A stretch of DNA of 6,303 nt, taken from positions 1 through 6,303 of the forward strand of contig CALJLA010000122.1 of assembly GCA_937983055.1 (NCBI GenBank), given 5' to 3'. The position numbers and the translations under genes were made by a program. Below the pieces are notes generated by a model. It did no database searches. It had not been told where the DNA came from and was given only the letters and a program-made list of their open reading frames with translations. Below are positions 1 through 5,378 of this stretch, one piece after another. The DNA comes from an uncultured Pseudomonadota bacterium. GTDB taxonomy: Bacteria > Pseudomonadota > Gammaproteobacteria > Burkholderiales > Eutrophovitaceae. Numbering within the stretch: the stretch's first letter is position 1; each line of letters starts with the position of its first letter.

Positions 1-1
1 C

Positions 2-328
2 AAGCTCTCGGCGCTGGCCGGCGTCACGGCAATGGGCAGCAACATCGCGTACTGCGCCTCCAAGGCCGCGCTCGACAACATGACCCGCTCGCTCGCGCGC
101 GCGCTGGCACCGGCGGTCCGGGTGGTATCGGTGTCTCCCGGGCTGGTGGACACCGACTTCGTCAAGAACCTCGACCAGTCGTGGCGCGATGAGCAGGCAT
201 CGCGCACGCCGCTGAAGCGGCTGGCGAGTGCCGACGAGATCGGCGCTGCGGCGCTGGCAGTCGCGACGCATTTGAAGTATTCCACCGGCTGCATCATTCC
301 GGTCGACGGCGGCCGGCCGCTGGCGTGA
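2..328 (+). CDS. SDR-family NAD(P)-dependent oxidoreductase, C-terminal part (5' truncated by window)
   Basis: This is the last 108 codons of a short-chain dehydrogenase/reductase, open to the left edge, so the N-terminal Rossmann glycine motif is not visible. The fragment has the family's catalytic YxxxK signature (YCASK, fragment residues 17-21) followed by the usual helix, then a VSPGLVDTDF segment (the 'PG' loop after beta-6) and the typical C-terminal end GCIIPVDGG near the stop. SDRs of this kind (about 250 residues, cytoplasmic) reduce or oxidise alcohol/keto groups; the substrate cannot be told from this fragment. The position normally holding the catalytic Ser (13 residues before the Tyr) reads Ala, with a Ser one residue earlier. 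The gene ends 13 bases before the SufU-like gene in the same direction, which suggests co-transcription. Family assignment is firm; substrate is unknown. Confidence 0.93.
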   Translation, partial: KLSALAGVTAMGSNIAYCASKAALDNMTRSLARALAPAVRVVSVSPGLVDTDFVKNLDQSWRDEQASRTPLKRLASADEIGAAALAVATHLKYSTGCIIPVDGGRPLA

Positions 329-330
329 AC

Positions 331-335
331 AGGAA
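331..335 (+). promoter_or_regulatory. Ribosome binding site of the SufU-like gene
   Basis: AGGAA sits 6 bases before the ATG at 342, between the SDR stop and this start. It supports the 342 start and translation from a shared transcript. Confidence 0.55.
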
Positions 336-341
336 CGCGCG

Positions 342-788
342 ATGTCGGCGGTGAACAGGCTCTACGACGATGTGATGATGGATCACATCAAGAATGCCCG
401 GAACTACCGGAAGATGTCGGAGGCGACCGCCAGCGCCGAAGGGGTGAATCCGCTGTGCGGTGACAGCTTCCGCGTTTATGTGCGCGTCGAGGGCGATACG
501 GTGCGCGATGCCGCGTTCCAGTGCGAGTGCTGCGGCATTTCGATGGCCTCCGCCTCGATCATGACCGAGACGGTCAAGGGTCGCTCGCTCGCCGAGGCGC
601 GGCGCGCCATCCGCGAGTTCGCGCGTCTGGTGGCGGGCCAGCCGGACGCCGAAGCGGCGCATGCCGACATGCGGGCGGTGCTGGGCGTGGTGCGCGAGTT
701 TCCGTCCCGCGTAAACTGCGCGTCGCTTGCCTGGGTCACGTTGGAAGCGGCGCTGGAAGGCCGCGAGCACGCAGTTCTCGGCGGCTGA
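342..788 (+). CDS. sufU: SufU-type Fe-S cluster assembly scaffold / sulfur acceptor (NifU/IscU N-terminal family)
   Basis: A complete 148-residue protein, the usual length for SufU. It has the three conserved cysteine motifs: NPLCGD (Cys39, Asp41), the CCGISMASAS segment (Cys64), and RVNCASLAW (Cys126). The stretch between the second and third motifs is longer than in IscU, as is typical of SufU. In the studied Bacillus SufU these Cys and Asp residues bind zinc and the protein accepts persulfide sulfur from the desulfurase SufS; it is cytosolic. Unusually, the second motif reads CECC (Cys61, Cys63, Cys64), where the Bacillus protein has glycines at the first two positions. No sufS or sufBCD is visible; the upstream neighbour is an SDR, though the rest of a suf cluster could lie outside the window. 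The start at 342 follows an AGGAA site and gives the normal family N-terminus (LYDDVMMDHIKN). The family call is strong; scaffold versus sulfur-transfer role is not settled by sequence. Confidence 0.92.
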   Translation: MSAVNRLYDDVMMDHIKNARNYRKMSEATASAEGVNPLCGDSFRVYVRVEGDTVRDAAFQCECCGISMASASIMTETVKGRSLAEARRAIREFARLVAGQPDAEAAHADMRAVLGVVREFPSRVNCASLAWVTLEAALEGREHAVLGG

Positions 789-832
789 CCGCGGGCACTT
801 CGCGGCCGGCCGCCCGCGGTGGCCGCGTCAGC
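784..832. terminator. GC-rich inverted repeat between convergent genes; possible bidirectional terminator
   Basis: The 39-base gap between two convergent stops contains a perfect 9-bp inverted repeat (788-796 ACCGCGGGC against 812-820 GCCCGCGGT), with the palindrome GCGGCCGGCCGC (802-813) overlapping the loop. An outer pair, GCTGAC (784-789) and GTCAGC (827-832), spans both stop codons. The dyad would fold in RNA from either strand. There is no T-run after the stem, so it is not a textbook intrinsic terminator. Position favours an end-of-transcript role. Confidence 0.45.
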
Positions 833-1373
833 GGCGGCTGTACAGCGTGACTTTCGACGGGTCGGAAAAGACCCAGTTGATCCCTTTTCCGTAGACAGAT
901 TTCTCGGGCGCATCCGGTCGCGCAGCAGCCCCGAGCGGCACCCGGTCCATTCCCCACTTGCCCGAAGGCACTGGCTGCCCGGGCATGATGATGGCGACTT
1001 GCCCAAGGCTTTCTTCGCTTTGCGCGGCGATCACGATCTTGCCCGATGCCGCCAGTTCGCGCGCCTTGTCGAGCACGGCCTGATCGGTCGCGCCGCCCAC
1101 CAACTGCCAGCGATCGGGATTGTTACGCAGTTCCGACTCGATCTGCGCCATCAGCATGCAGCTATCGCTGCCGCAGAACTCGGAGGCGCCGAGAAGCCGG
1201 TCGAGCGCCTCTCCGGCGAAAGTCGTGCAGGCGCCGATGGCATCCGCGGATTCCGTGCAGCCTTGAATCGCGGACGAGACCCAGTCGCCGTGCGCAGTCC
1301 ATGGGTCGGACTGCGCCTGTGCGGTCAGTGTGACTCCGGCAAACATGCCGGCAAAAAGAATCGAACGCATCAT
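828..1373 (-). CDS. Exported CHAP/NlpC-P60-like protein, probably lacking the catalytic histidine
   Basis: A 181-residue protein with an N-terminal signal peptide: Met-Met-Arg, a hydrophobic core at about residues 5-17, and a likely signal peptidase I site after AQA (residues 18-20). The mature protein should be periplasmic or secreted. The body resembles small papain-fold (CHAP or NlpC/P60-like) domains: Cys49 in ACTTFAGEAL at the start of a helix fits the nucleophile, and GQVAIIMPG (124-132) fits the strand that normally reads G-H-V. There the catalytic His is Gln125 (codon 999-1001, CAA). A GINWVF segment follows near the C-terminus. Four cysteines are present (39, 49, 67, 72), the last two in CGSDSC. 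If the fold call is right, this may be an inactive binding protein or use another base. I chose the ATG at 1373, not the in-frame one at 1505, because AAGGAG lies 7 bases before it, the signal peptide begins there, and 1505 lies inside the next gene. The fold is inferred from motifs; the coding call is strong. Confidence 0.8.
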   Translation of the reverse strand: MMRSILFAGMFAGVTLTAQAQSDPWTAHGDWVSSAIQGCTESADAIGACTTFAGEALDRLLGASEFCGSDSCMLMAQIESELRNNPDRWQLVGGATDQAVLDKARELAASGKIVIAAQSEESLGQVAIIMPGQPVPSGKWGMDRVPLGAAARPDAPEKSVYGKGINWVFSDPSKVTLYSRR

Positions 1374-1380
1374 GGTTTGT

Positions 1381-1386
1381 CTCCTT
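1381..1386 (-). promoter_or_regulatory. Strong ribosome binding site of the exported-protein gene
   Basis: On the minus strand this reads AAGGAG, 7 bases before the ATG at 1373. It decides this start over the far upstream in-frame ATG at 1505 and is the best Shine-Dalgarno site in the window. Confidence 0.8.
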
Positions 1387-1422
1387 GAGTCGTGCAGGCA
1401 AACCTCCCTCTGCTGTTCGAGA

Positions 1423-1436
1423 AACGGGTACCCGTT
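1423..1436. promoter_or_regulatory. Perfect 14-bp palindrome AACGGGTACCCGTT, possible operator or weak terminator
   Basis: This 14-bp perfect palindrome lies in the 91-base gap between the flavoprotein stop (1465) and the exported-protein start (1373), 50-63 bases upstream of that ATG. Its place fits an operator for a dimeric regulator. As RNA it would be a hairpin with about a 5-bp stem and a 4-base loop, and no clear U-run follows on the minus strand, so a terminator is less likely. I could not identify convincing -35/-10 boxes beside it. Confidence 0.4.
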
Positions 1437-1464
1437 CTTTGGTGCGGGCGCTCCGGCATTGCAT

Positions 1465-2076
1465 CTACAACTCCGTCTTGTAGCGCGATTGCACGGCGGC
1501 GTCAAAGTCCTTTACGGCGTCGGCGGCAAAACCGCCGTGCTGCGCGATCTCGGCGCCGAAGGACACGTGGATCGGGTCGGGCCAGGCCTCGTGCTCCCAG
1601 AGTCCGGCCCGCAGAAAGGCCTTGGCGCAGTGGAAGTAGCAGGCTTCGACCGCGATCCGCATCACCAGCAGTGCGCCGCTGCCGCGTGCCGCCAGGCGCT
1701 CGCACAACGCCGCATCGTCAAGCAGCTGTGCGCGGCCTTGTACCCGCAGCGTTTCGCAGGTGCCGGGCACCAGGAAGATGAGGCCCACCTGCGGATTCTC
1801 CAGAATATTCTGCAGAGAGAAGATGAGCTTGTTGCCCTTGCGCTCAGGCAGCAGAAGGGTGCGCTCGTCTTCAACCTGCGCGAAGCCGGGCGCGTCGCCT
1901 TTCGGCGACACTGTCGGCATGCCGTCACGGCCGCAGGTGGCGAGAAAAGCGATCGGCGCGCGTGCAATGAACGCGCGCGCGGTGGCGTTCAGTGCATCGT
2001 GAATTTTCAACCGGACGAGCTCCGAGGGTGCGCCGATCAGCGCACGCAAGCCGGCTTCGGTGTCGATCACGGACAT
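1465..2076 (-). CDS. Pyridoxamine 5'-phosphate oxidase-family (PPOX-type) flavoprotein
   Basis: A complete 203-residue protein resembling the FMN-dependent PPOX-type flavoproteins related to mycobacterial MSMEG_1061. It begins with an ALIGAPSE segment (residues 12-19). The split beta-barrel region follows: a strand around FLATCGRDGMPTVSPKGD (44-61), with the SPKGD turn usually near FMN phosphate, then ERTLLLPERKGNK (71-83), ILENPQVGLIFLVPG (91-105) and ETLRVQGRA (108-116). The C-terminal part has YFHCAKAFLRAGLW (147-160). These cytosolic proteins bind FMN or a related cofactor; substrates of this branch are mostly unknown, and it need not make pyridoxal phosphate. No good Shine-Dalgarno site precedes the ATG at 2076, but the N-terminus fits the family and no better start exists. 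It lies 74 bases downstream of mmsA in the same direction. The family call is firm; the reaction is unknown. Confidence 0.88.
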   Translation of the reverse strand: MSVIDTEAGLRALIGAPSELVRLKIHDALNATARAFIARAPIAFLATCGRDGMPTVSPKGDAPGFAQVEDERTLLLPERKGNKLIFSLQNILENPQVGLIFLVPGTCETLRVQGRAQLLDDAALCERLAARGSGALLVMRIAVEACYFHCAKAFLRAGLWEHEAWPDPIHVSFGAEIAQHGGFAADAVKDFDAAVQSRYKTEL

Positions 2077-2091
2077 GTGCGGTCAGGACGT

Positions 2092-2109
2092 GCGGCCCGG
2101 CGTGGCCGC
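2092..2109. terminator. Short GC stem-loop after mmsA, possible weak terminator or attenuator
   Basis: GCGGCC (2092-2097) and GGCCGC (2104-2109) form a perfect 6-bp stem with a 6-base loop in the gap between the mmsA stop and the flavoprotein start. There is no U-run. It could dampen read-through or be a chance GC-rich repeat. Confidence 0.25.
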
Positions 2110-2150
2110 CAACGGTCGTCGATTTCCAGTTCTGTGCGTCGGCGTCGCGC

Positions 2151-3662
2151 TCACTTCATCGTGGGCATCACGAACTCGGCGCCCTTGCGTATGCCGGTGG
2201 GCCAGCGGCTGGTTACCGTCTTGAGGTGCGTGTAGAAGCGCACGCCTTCCGGACCGTAAACGTAATGGTCGCCGAACAGCGAGCGCTTCCAGCCCCCGAA
2301 GCTGTGAAAAGCCATCGGCACCGGGATCGGGACGTTGATGCCAACCATGCCGATCTGGACGCGCGTCGAAAACTCTCTCGCGCAATCGCCGTCTCGCGTG
2401 AAGAGAGAAACGCCGTTGCCGTACTCATGTCGATTGACAAGGTCGACGGCTGTATCGAAATCTGGCACGCGCACGATAGACAGCACCGGCCCGAAGATCT
2501 CCTCCTTGTAAATCGTCATCTCCGGCGTGACGTGGTCGAACAGGCAGCCGCCGAGGAAGAATCCCGTCTCGTAACCCGCCACCTTCAGGCTGCGGCCGTC
2601 GACCACCAGTTTCGCTCCCTCGCGTTCGCCGCGGGCGACATAGGCGGTGACCTTTTCGAGATGCTGGCGGGTAACCAGCGGCCCCATTTCGGCCTTTTCG
2701 TCCGTGCCGGTGGTGACGATCAGCGCCCGGGCCCGCTCGGCCAGCTTCGCCACCAGCGCGTCGGCGACCGGGCCGACGGCGACGCCGACCGAGATGGCCA
2801 TGCAGCGCTCGCCCGCGGAGCCGTAGGCCGCGCCAGTGAGCGCGTCCACCGCCTGGTCGAGGTCCGCGTCGGGCATCACCACCAGATGATTCTTGGCGCC
2901 GCCGAGCGCCTGCACCCGCTTGCCGGTGGCGGTGCCGGTGCGGTAGACGTACTCGGCGATGGGCGTCGAACCGACGAAAGAAACCGCGGCAATGTCCGGG
3001 TGGGCAAGCAGAGCGTCGACCGCCGTCTTGTCGCCGTGCACCACGTTGAATACGCCGTCCGGCAGGCCGGCTTCCTGGAGCAGCCGCGCGAGATGCAGAC
3101 TTGCGGACGGATCGCGCTCCGATGGCTTCAGCACGAAGCTGTTGCCACAGGCCAGCGCGACCGGAAACATCCACATCGGCACCATCGCCGGAAAATTGAA
3201 CGGCGTGATGCCGGCGCACACGCCGAGCGCCTGGCGCAGCGAATAGCTGTCGATGCCGGGGCCGCTCAGCTTGAGCAGTTGCGGAATACCGCATGCGAAC
3301 TCGACCACCTCCAGCCCGCGGATGACTTCACCCCGCGCATCGGACAGCACTTTTCCGTGCTCTGCGGTAATGATTTCCGCCAGCACATCCACGTCGCGCT
3401 CGATCAGTTCCTTGAACTTGAACATTACCCGGGCGCGCCGGATAGGCGGGGTGGCGGCCCAGGTCGGAAACGCGGCGCGCGCAGCGGCGACCGCGGCCGC
3501 AACCTCGGTTTCGGTGGCAAGCGGCACGCGACCCGCAATGGCGCCAAGCGCCGGGTTGTAAACGTCGCCGAATCTGCCGCTGGCGCCGCGCGCCGGTTGG
3601 CCGCCGATGAAGTGGGTGATCTCCCTCGGTTCGACGGACTGTTTCTCGACGGGTTTGTTCAT
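2151..3662 (-). CDS. mmsA: CoA-acylating methylmalonate/malonate-semialdehyde dehydrogenase
   Basis: A complete 503-residue aldehyde dehydrogenase of the MMSDH branch. These enzymes turn methylmalonate semialdehyde (valine route) into propionyl-CoA, and malonate semialdehyde (beta-alanine route) into acetyl-CoA, using NAD+ and CoA with loss of CO2, in the cytoplasm. Visible motifs: the ITPFNFPAM loop with Asn156; FVLKPSERDP with the NAD-contact Lys179; FVGSTPIAEYVY (229-240); LGGAKNHLVV (253-262), with Asn258 near where other ALDHs carry the general-base Glu; and GERCMAIS with catalytic Cys287. The C-terminal NVPIPVPMAFHSFGGWKRS signature is diagnostic of this subgroup. The start at 3662 has GAGG 7 bases upstream and gives the normal length. 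It is 30 bases downstream of the M81 gene and shares strand with the aminotransferase, which favours malonate semialdehyde as substrate. Nothing looks broken. Confidence 0.96.
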   Translation of the reverse strand: MNKPVEKQSVEPREITHFIGGQPARGASGRFGDVYNPALGAIAGRVPLATETEVAAAVAAARAAFPTWAATPPIRRARVMFKFKELIERDVDVLAEIITAEHGKVLSDARGEVIRGLEVVEFACGIPQLLKLSGPGIDSYSLRQALGVCAGITPFNFPAMVPMWMFPVALACGNSFVLKPSERDPSASLHLARLLQEAGLPDGVFNVVHGDKTAVDALLAHPDIAAVSFVGSTPIAEYVYRTGTATGKRVQALGGAKNHLVVMPDADLDQAVDALTGAAYGSAGERCMAISVGVAVGPVADALVAKLAERARALIVTTGTDEKAEMGPLVTRQHLEKVTAYVARGEREGAKLVVDGRSLKVAGYETGFFLGGCLFDHVTPEMTIYKEEIFGPVLSIVRVPDFDTAVDLVNRHEYGNGVSLFTRDGDCAREFSTRVQIGMVGINVPIPVPMAFHSFGGWKRSLFGDHYVYGPEGVRFYTHLKTVTSRWPTGIRKGAEFVMPTMK

Positions 3663-3669
3663 GTGATGG

Positions 3670-3673
3670 CCTC
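3670..3673 (-). promoter_or_regulatory. Ribosome binding site of mmsA
   Basis: The minus strand reads GAGG 7 bases before the ATG at 3662, inside the 30-base gap after the M81 gene. It supports this start and translation of mmsA from an M81-mmsA transcript. Confidence 0.6.
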
Positions 3674-3692
3674 AGCGTTCAAGATCGGATGC

Positions 3693-5195
3693 TTAACGAT
3701 GCCCGGCGATTCGCACGGGCGCGTCGAACTGCTCGTCCAGCGGATAGATCGGCCGGCGCAGCTTTTCGTAGCGAAACAGCCGCCAGTCCGACGACGCCAC
3801 GCCGACCCCATTGCAGTAAACCACGCCTTTCGCGATCGGCAGGAACACCGGCCGGAAATACATGCGCGACTTTAGCAGCAGGTAACGCTTCGAGGCAGGG
3901 TCGATGCCGACGCTGGTGAATACCCCGACGTCCCAGGGCTCCTGCAAGCGTTCGGTGACCACGATCTCTGCGGCGCCGGTATCGAACACCGCGGTACGTC
4001 CCATGTGCGCCCGCACCCCGGTGAACTGCGGTCCGGTGATGGTGTACTGGCCGTCGGTCAGATTGCGCACCGTGCCGGTCAGCTCCAGCGGCTCGCCGTG
4101 CCGCCCGATTGCCGGCATATCGGTCTTGCCGCCAATCTTCAACGTGAGCCGCGCGCCGGGTCCGGCCCGGTGCAGCGCATCGACGGCCGCGGGATCGCGG
4201 ATCGGGCCTACCGCGATGCCGGTCAAGCCTTGGCGCAGCGCCTCCTTCAGCACGTGCATGGTGTCCTGGGTAGCGCCGGAGGCGCAATTGTCGGCGTGGT
4301 CGATGAGCAGCACGGGGCCCTCGGTCATGCGCGCGGCACGGGCAACCGACTGTTCGAGCGGTTCGTCCCGCCACACGAAGTCATCGCGATTCGTCCACGC
4401 CACCGACAGGATGCGGTCCCGGGCGGCCTCCGCCTCGCGCAGGTTGCCGTTCGACACCACGACGCTGCTGATGCCGGCATCTGCGATATCGGCCATGGGA
4501 AAGCCCCCGAACGCGGACGCCGCCAGCATGCCCTCGCGTTCGGCCGCGCGCGCCGCCTGGGTGAAGGCCTTCATGGCGCCTTCCTCGGTGTTCATCTTCA
4601 GCGTCTGCGCGAGAATCGGCGCGTTTCCCCAGGCCATTACCGGCTTTACTTCGCCCTTCAGCGCGCGCAACAGAATTGAGCCCGCGAGCGCCCCGGTTTC
4701 GTACATGTCGACATGCGGGTAGGTCTTGTAGCCGGCGATGACGTCGCAGTTCTCCACCATGCGTGCAGTCAGGTTGGCGTGCAGGTCGAGCGACACCGCA
4801 ATCGGCACGTTCGGTGCGGCGGCCCGCACCTGTTCCAGCAGCGTGCCTTCTCCGTCGTCGGTGCGGTCGCGCACGACCATGGCGCCGTGCAGATCGAGAA
4901 AAACCGCATCGCAGCCGGTGGTTGCGGCCTCGCAGATCAGCTCGCAGAATCGGTCGTACGCCTTGCCGTCGACCGGCCCGCTGGGGTAGGCGAAACCGGC
5001 CACGGGCGTCACGATCTCGGCGCCGGCGGCCTCGGCCAGATCGAGGAAGGCTCCAATCGGCGTGCGCGTTCCTTTCATTGCCTTGCGCGCCGCATCGCCC
5101 AGGTAAGGGCCTGCCGGACCGAACGCTTCCCATGGCGTTGGCACCGGCGAGAAGGTGTTGGTCTCGTGCTCCATCTGGGCAATGACGATCTTCAT
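3693..5195 (-). CDS. M81-family metallopeptidase, MlrC-like
   Basis: A complete 500-residue protein, normal length for M81, with the N-terminal DUF1485-type domain followed by the MlrC C-terminal domain. Likely metal and active-site motifs are QMEHETNTFSP (7-17, His10 and Glu11), FLDLHGAM (99-106, Asp101 and His103), SLDLHANLT (135-143, Asp137 and His139), YKTYPHVDMYETG (156-168, His161, Asp163, Glu166) and IDHADNCASGATQD (298-311). The family is named after MlrC, which cleaves linearised microcystin in sphingomonads, but most members occur in bacteria that do not meet microcystin and their substrates are unknown; microcystinase should not be assumed. No signal peptide is present, so it is cytosolic. 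The start at 5195 gives the normal family beginning (MKIVIAQMEHETNTF) but has no clear Shine-Dalgarno site. It sits between the aminotransferase (183-base gap) and mmsA (30-base gap), which suggests hydrolysis of an amide or peptide feeding that pathway. Confidence 0.93.
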   Translation of the reverse strand: MKIVIAQMEHETNTFSPVPTPWEAFGPAGPYLGDAARKAMKGTRTPIGAFLDLAEAAGAEIVTPVAGFAYPSGPVDGKAYDRFCELICEAATTGCDAVFLDLHGAMVVRDRTDDGEGTLLEQVRAAAPNVPIAVSLDLHANLTARMVENCDVIAGYKTYPHVDMYETGALAGSILLRALKGEVKPVMAWGNAPILAQTLKMNTEEGAMKAFTQAARAAEREGMLAASAFGGFPMADIADAGISSVVVSNGNLREAEAARDRILSVAWTNRDDFVWRDEPLEQSVARAARMTEGPVLLIDHADNCASGATQDTMHVLKEALRQGLTGIAVGPIRDPAAVDALHRAGPGARLTLKIGGKTDMPAIGRHGEPLELTGTVRNLTDGQYTITGPQFTGVRAHMGRTAVFDTGAAEIVVTERLQEPWDVGVFTSVGIDPASKRYLLLKSRMYFRPVFLPIAKGVVYCNGVGVASSDWRLFRYEKLRRPIYPLDEQFDAPVRIAGHR

Positions 5196-5378
5196 GGCGG
5201 TTGTGGTGGCAGGGTTGTTCCCCGCGCAAGCGAGTCAGTGGGACAGCAGGACGCGGATGCCCGATATCACCCGACGTCCGGCAGGCCGTGCGTATTCCCT
5301 CTCGTGTCCGCAAATATCGTGCGGCTGCGCTTTGGCCCGTGAGACGCGGCCGTGCGCCGGCTGCACGTATTGCTTCCG
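5196..5378. other. Intergenic gap between the aminotransferase and M81 genes, with a weak stem-loop
   Basis: This 183-base gap holds no gene I can support. Shortly after the aminotransferase stop, an imperfect dyad at 5346-5364 (six pairs and one mismatch on the minus strand, 5-base loop) could fold, but no U-run follows. I looked for sigma-70-like boxes reading toward the M81 gene and found none convincing, so I cannot say whether M81 has its own promoter or is read from the aminotransferase. Confidence 0.35.

Noticed and set aside
476..1006. Minus-strand open frame across the SufU gene and the convergent gap
   Set aside because: It overlaps two better supported genes in other frames, has low-complexity Arg/Ser/Ala composition and no family match.
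1374..1505. 44-codon N-terminal extension of the exported protein from an ATG at 1505
   Set aside because: It overlaps the flavoprotein gene, would bury the signal peptide, and the ATG at 1373 has a strong ribosome binding site.
1992..3875. Very long plus-strand open frame (627 codons) opposite mmsA and the end of the M81 gene
   Set aside because: It is antisense to two clear enzymes, is rich in Arg, His and Asp as expected from a GC-rich complement, and has no recognisable domain.
3904..4722. Plus-strand open frame of 272 codons opposite the M81 gene
   Set aside because: Antisense shadow of a conserved enzyme; composition is Ser/Ala/Arg-rich and no motif is visible.
3693..5195. Naming the M81 gene mlrC and calling it a microcystin-degradation gene
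   Set aside because: No mlrA, mlrB or mlrD is visible, and M81 proteins are common in bacteria with no link to microcystin; the neighbours point to beta-alanine metabolism.
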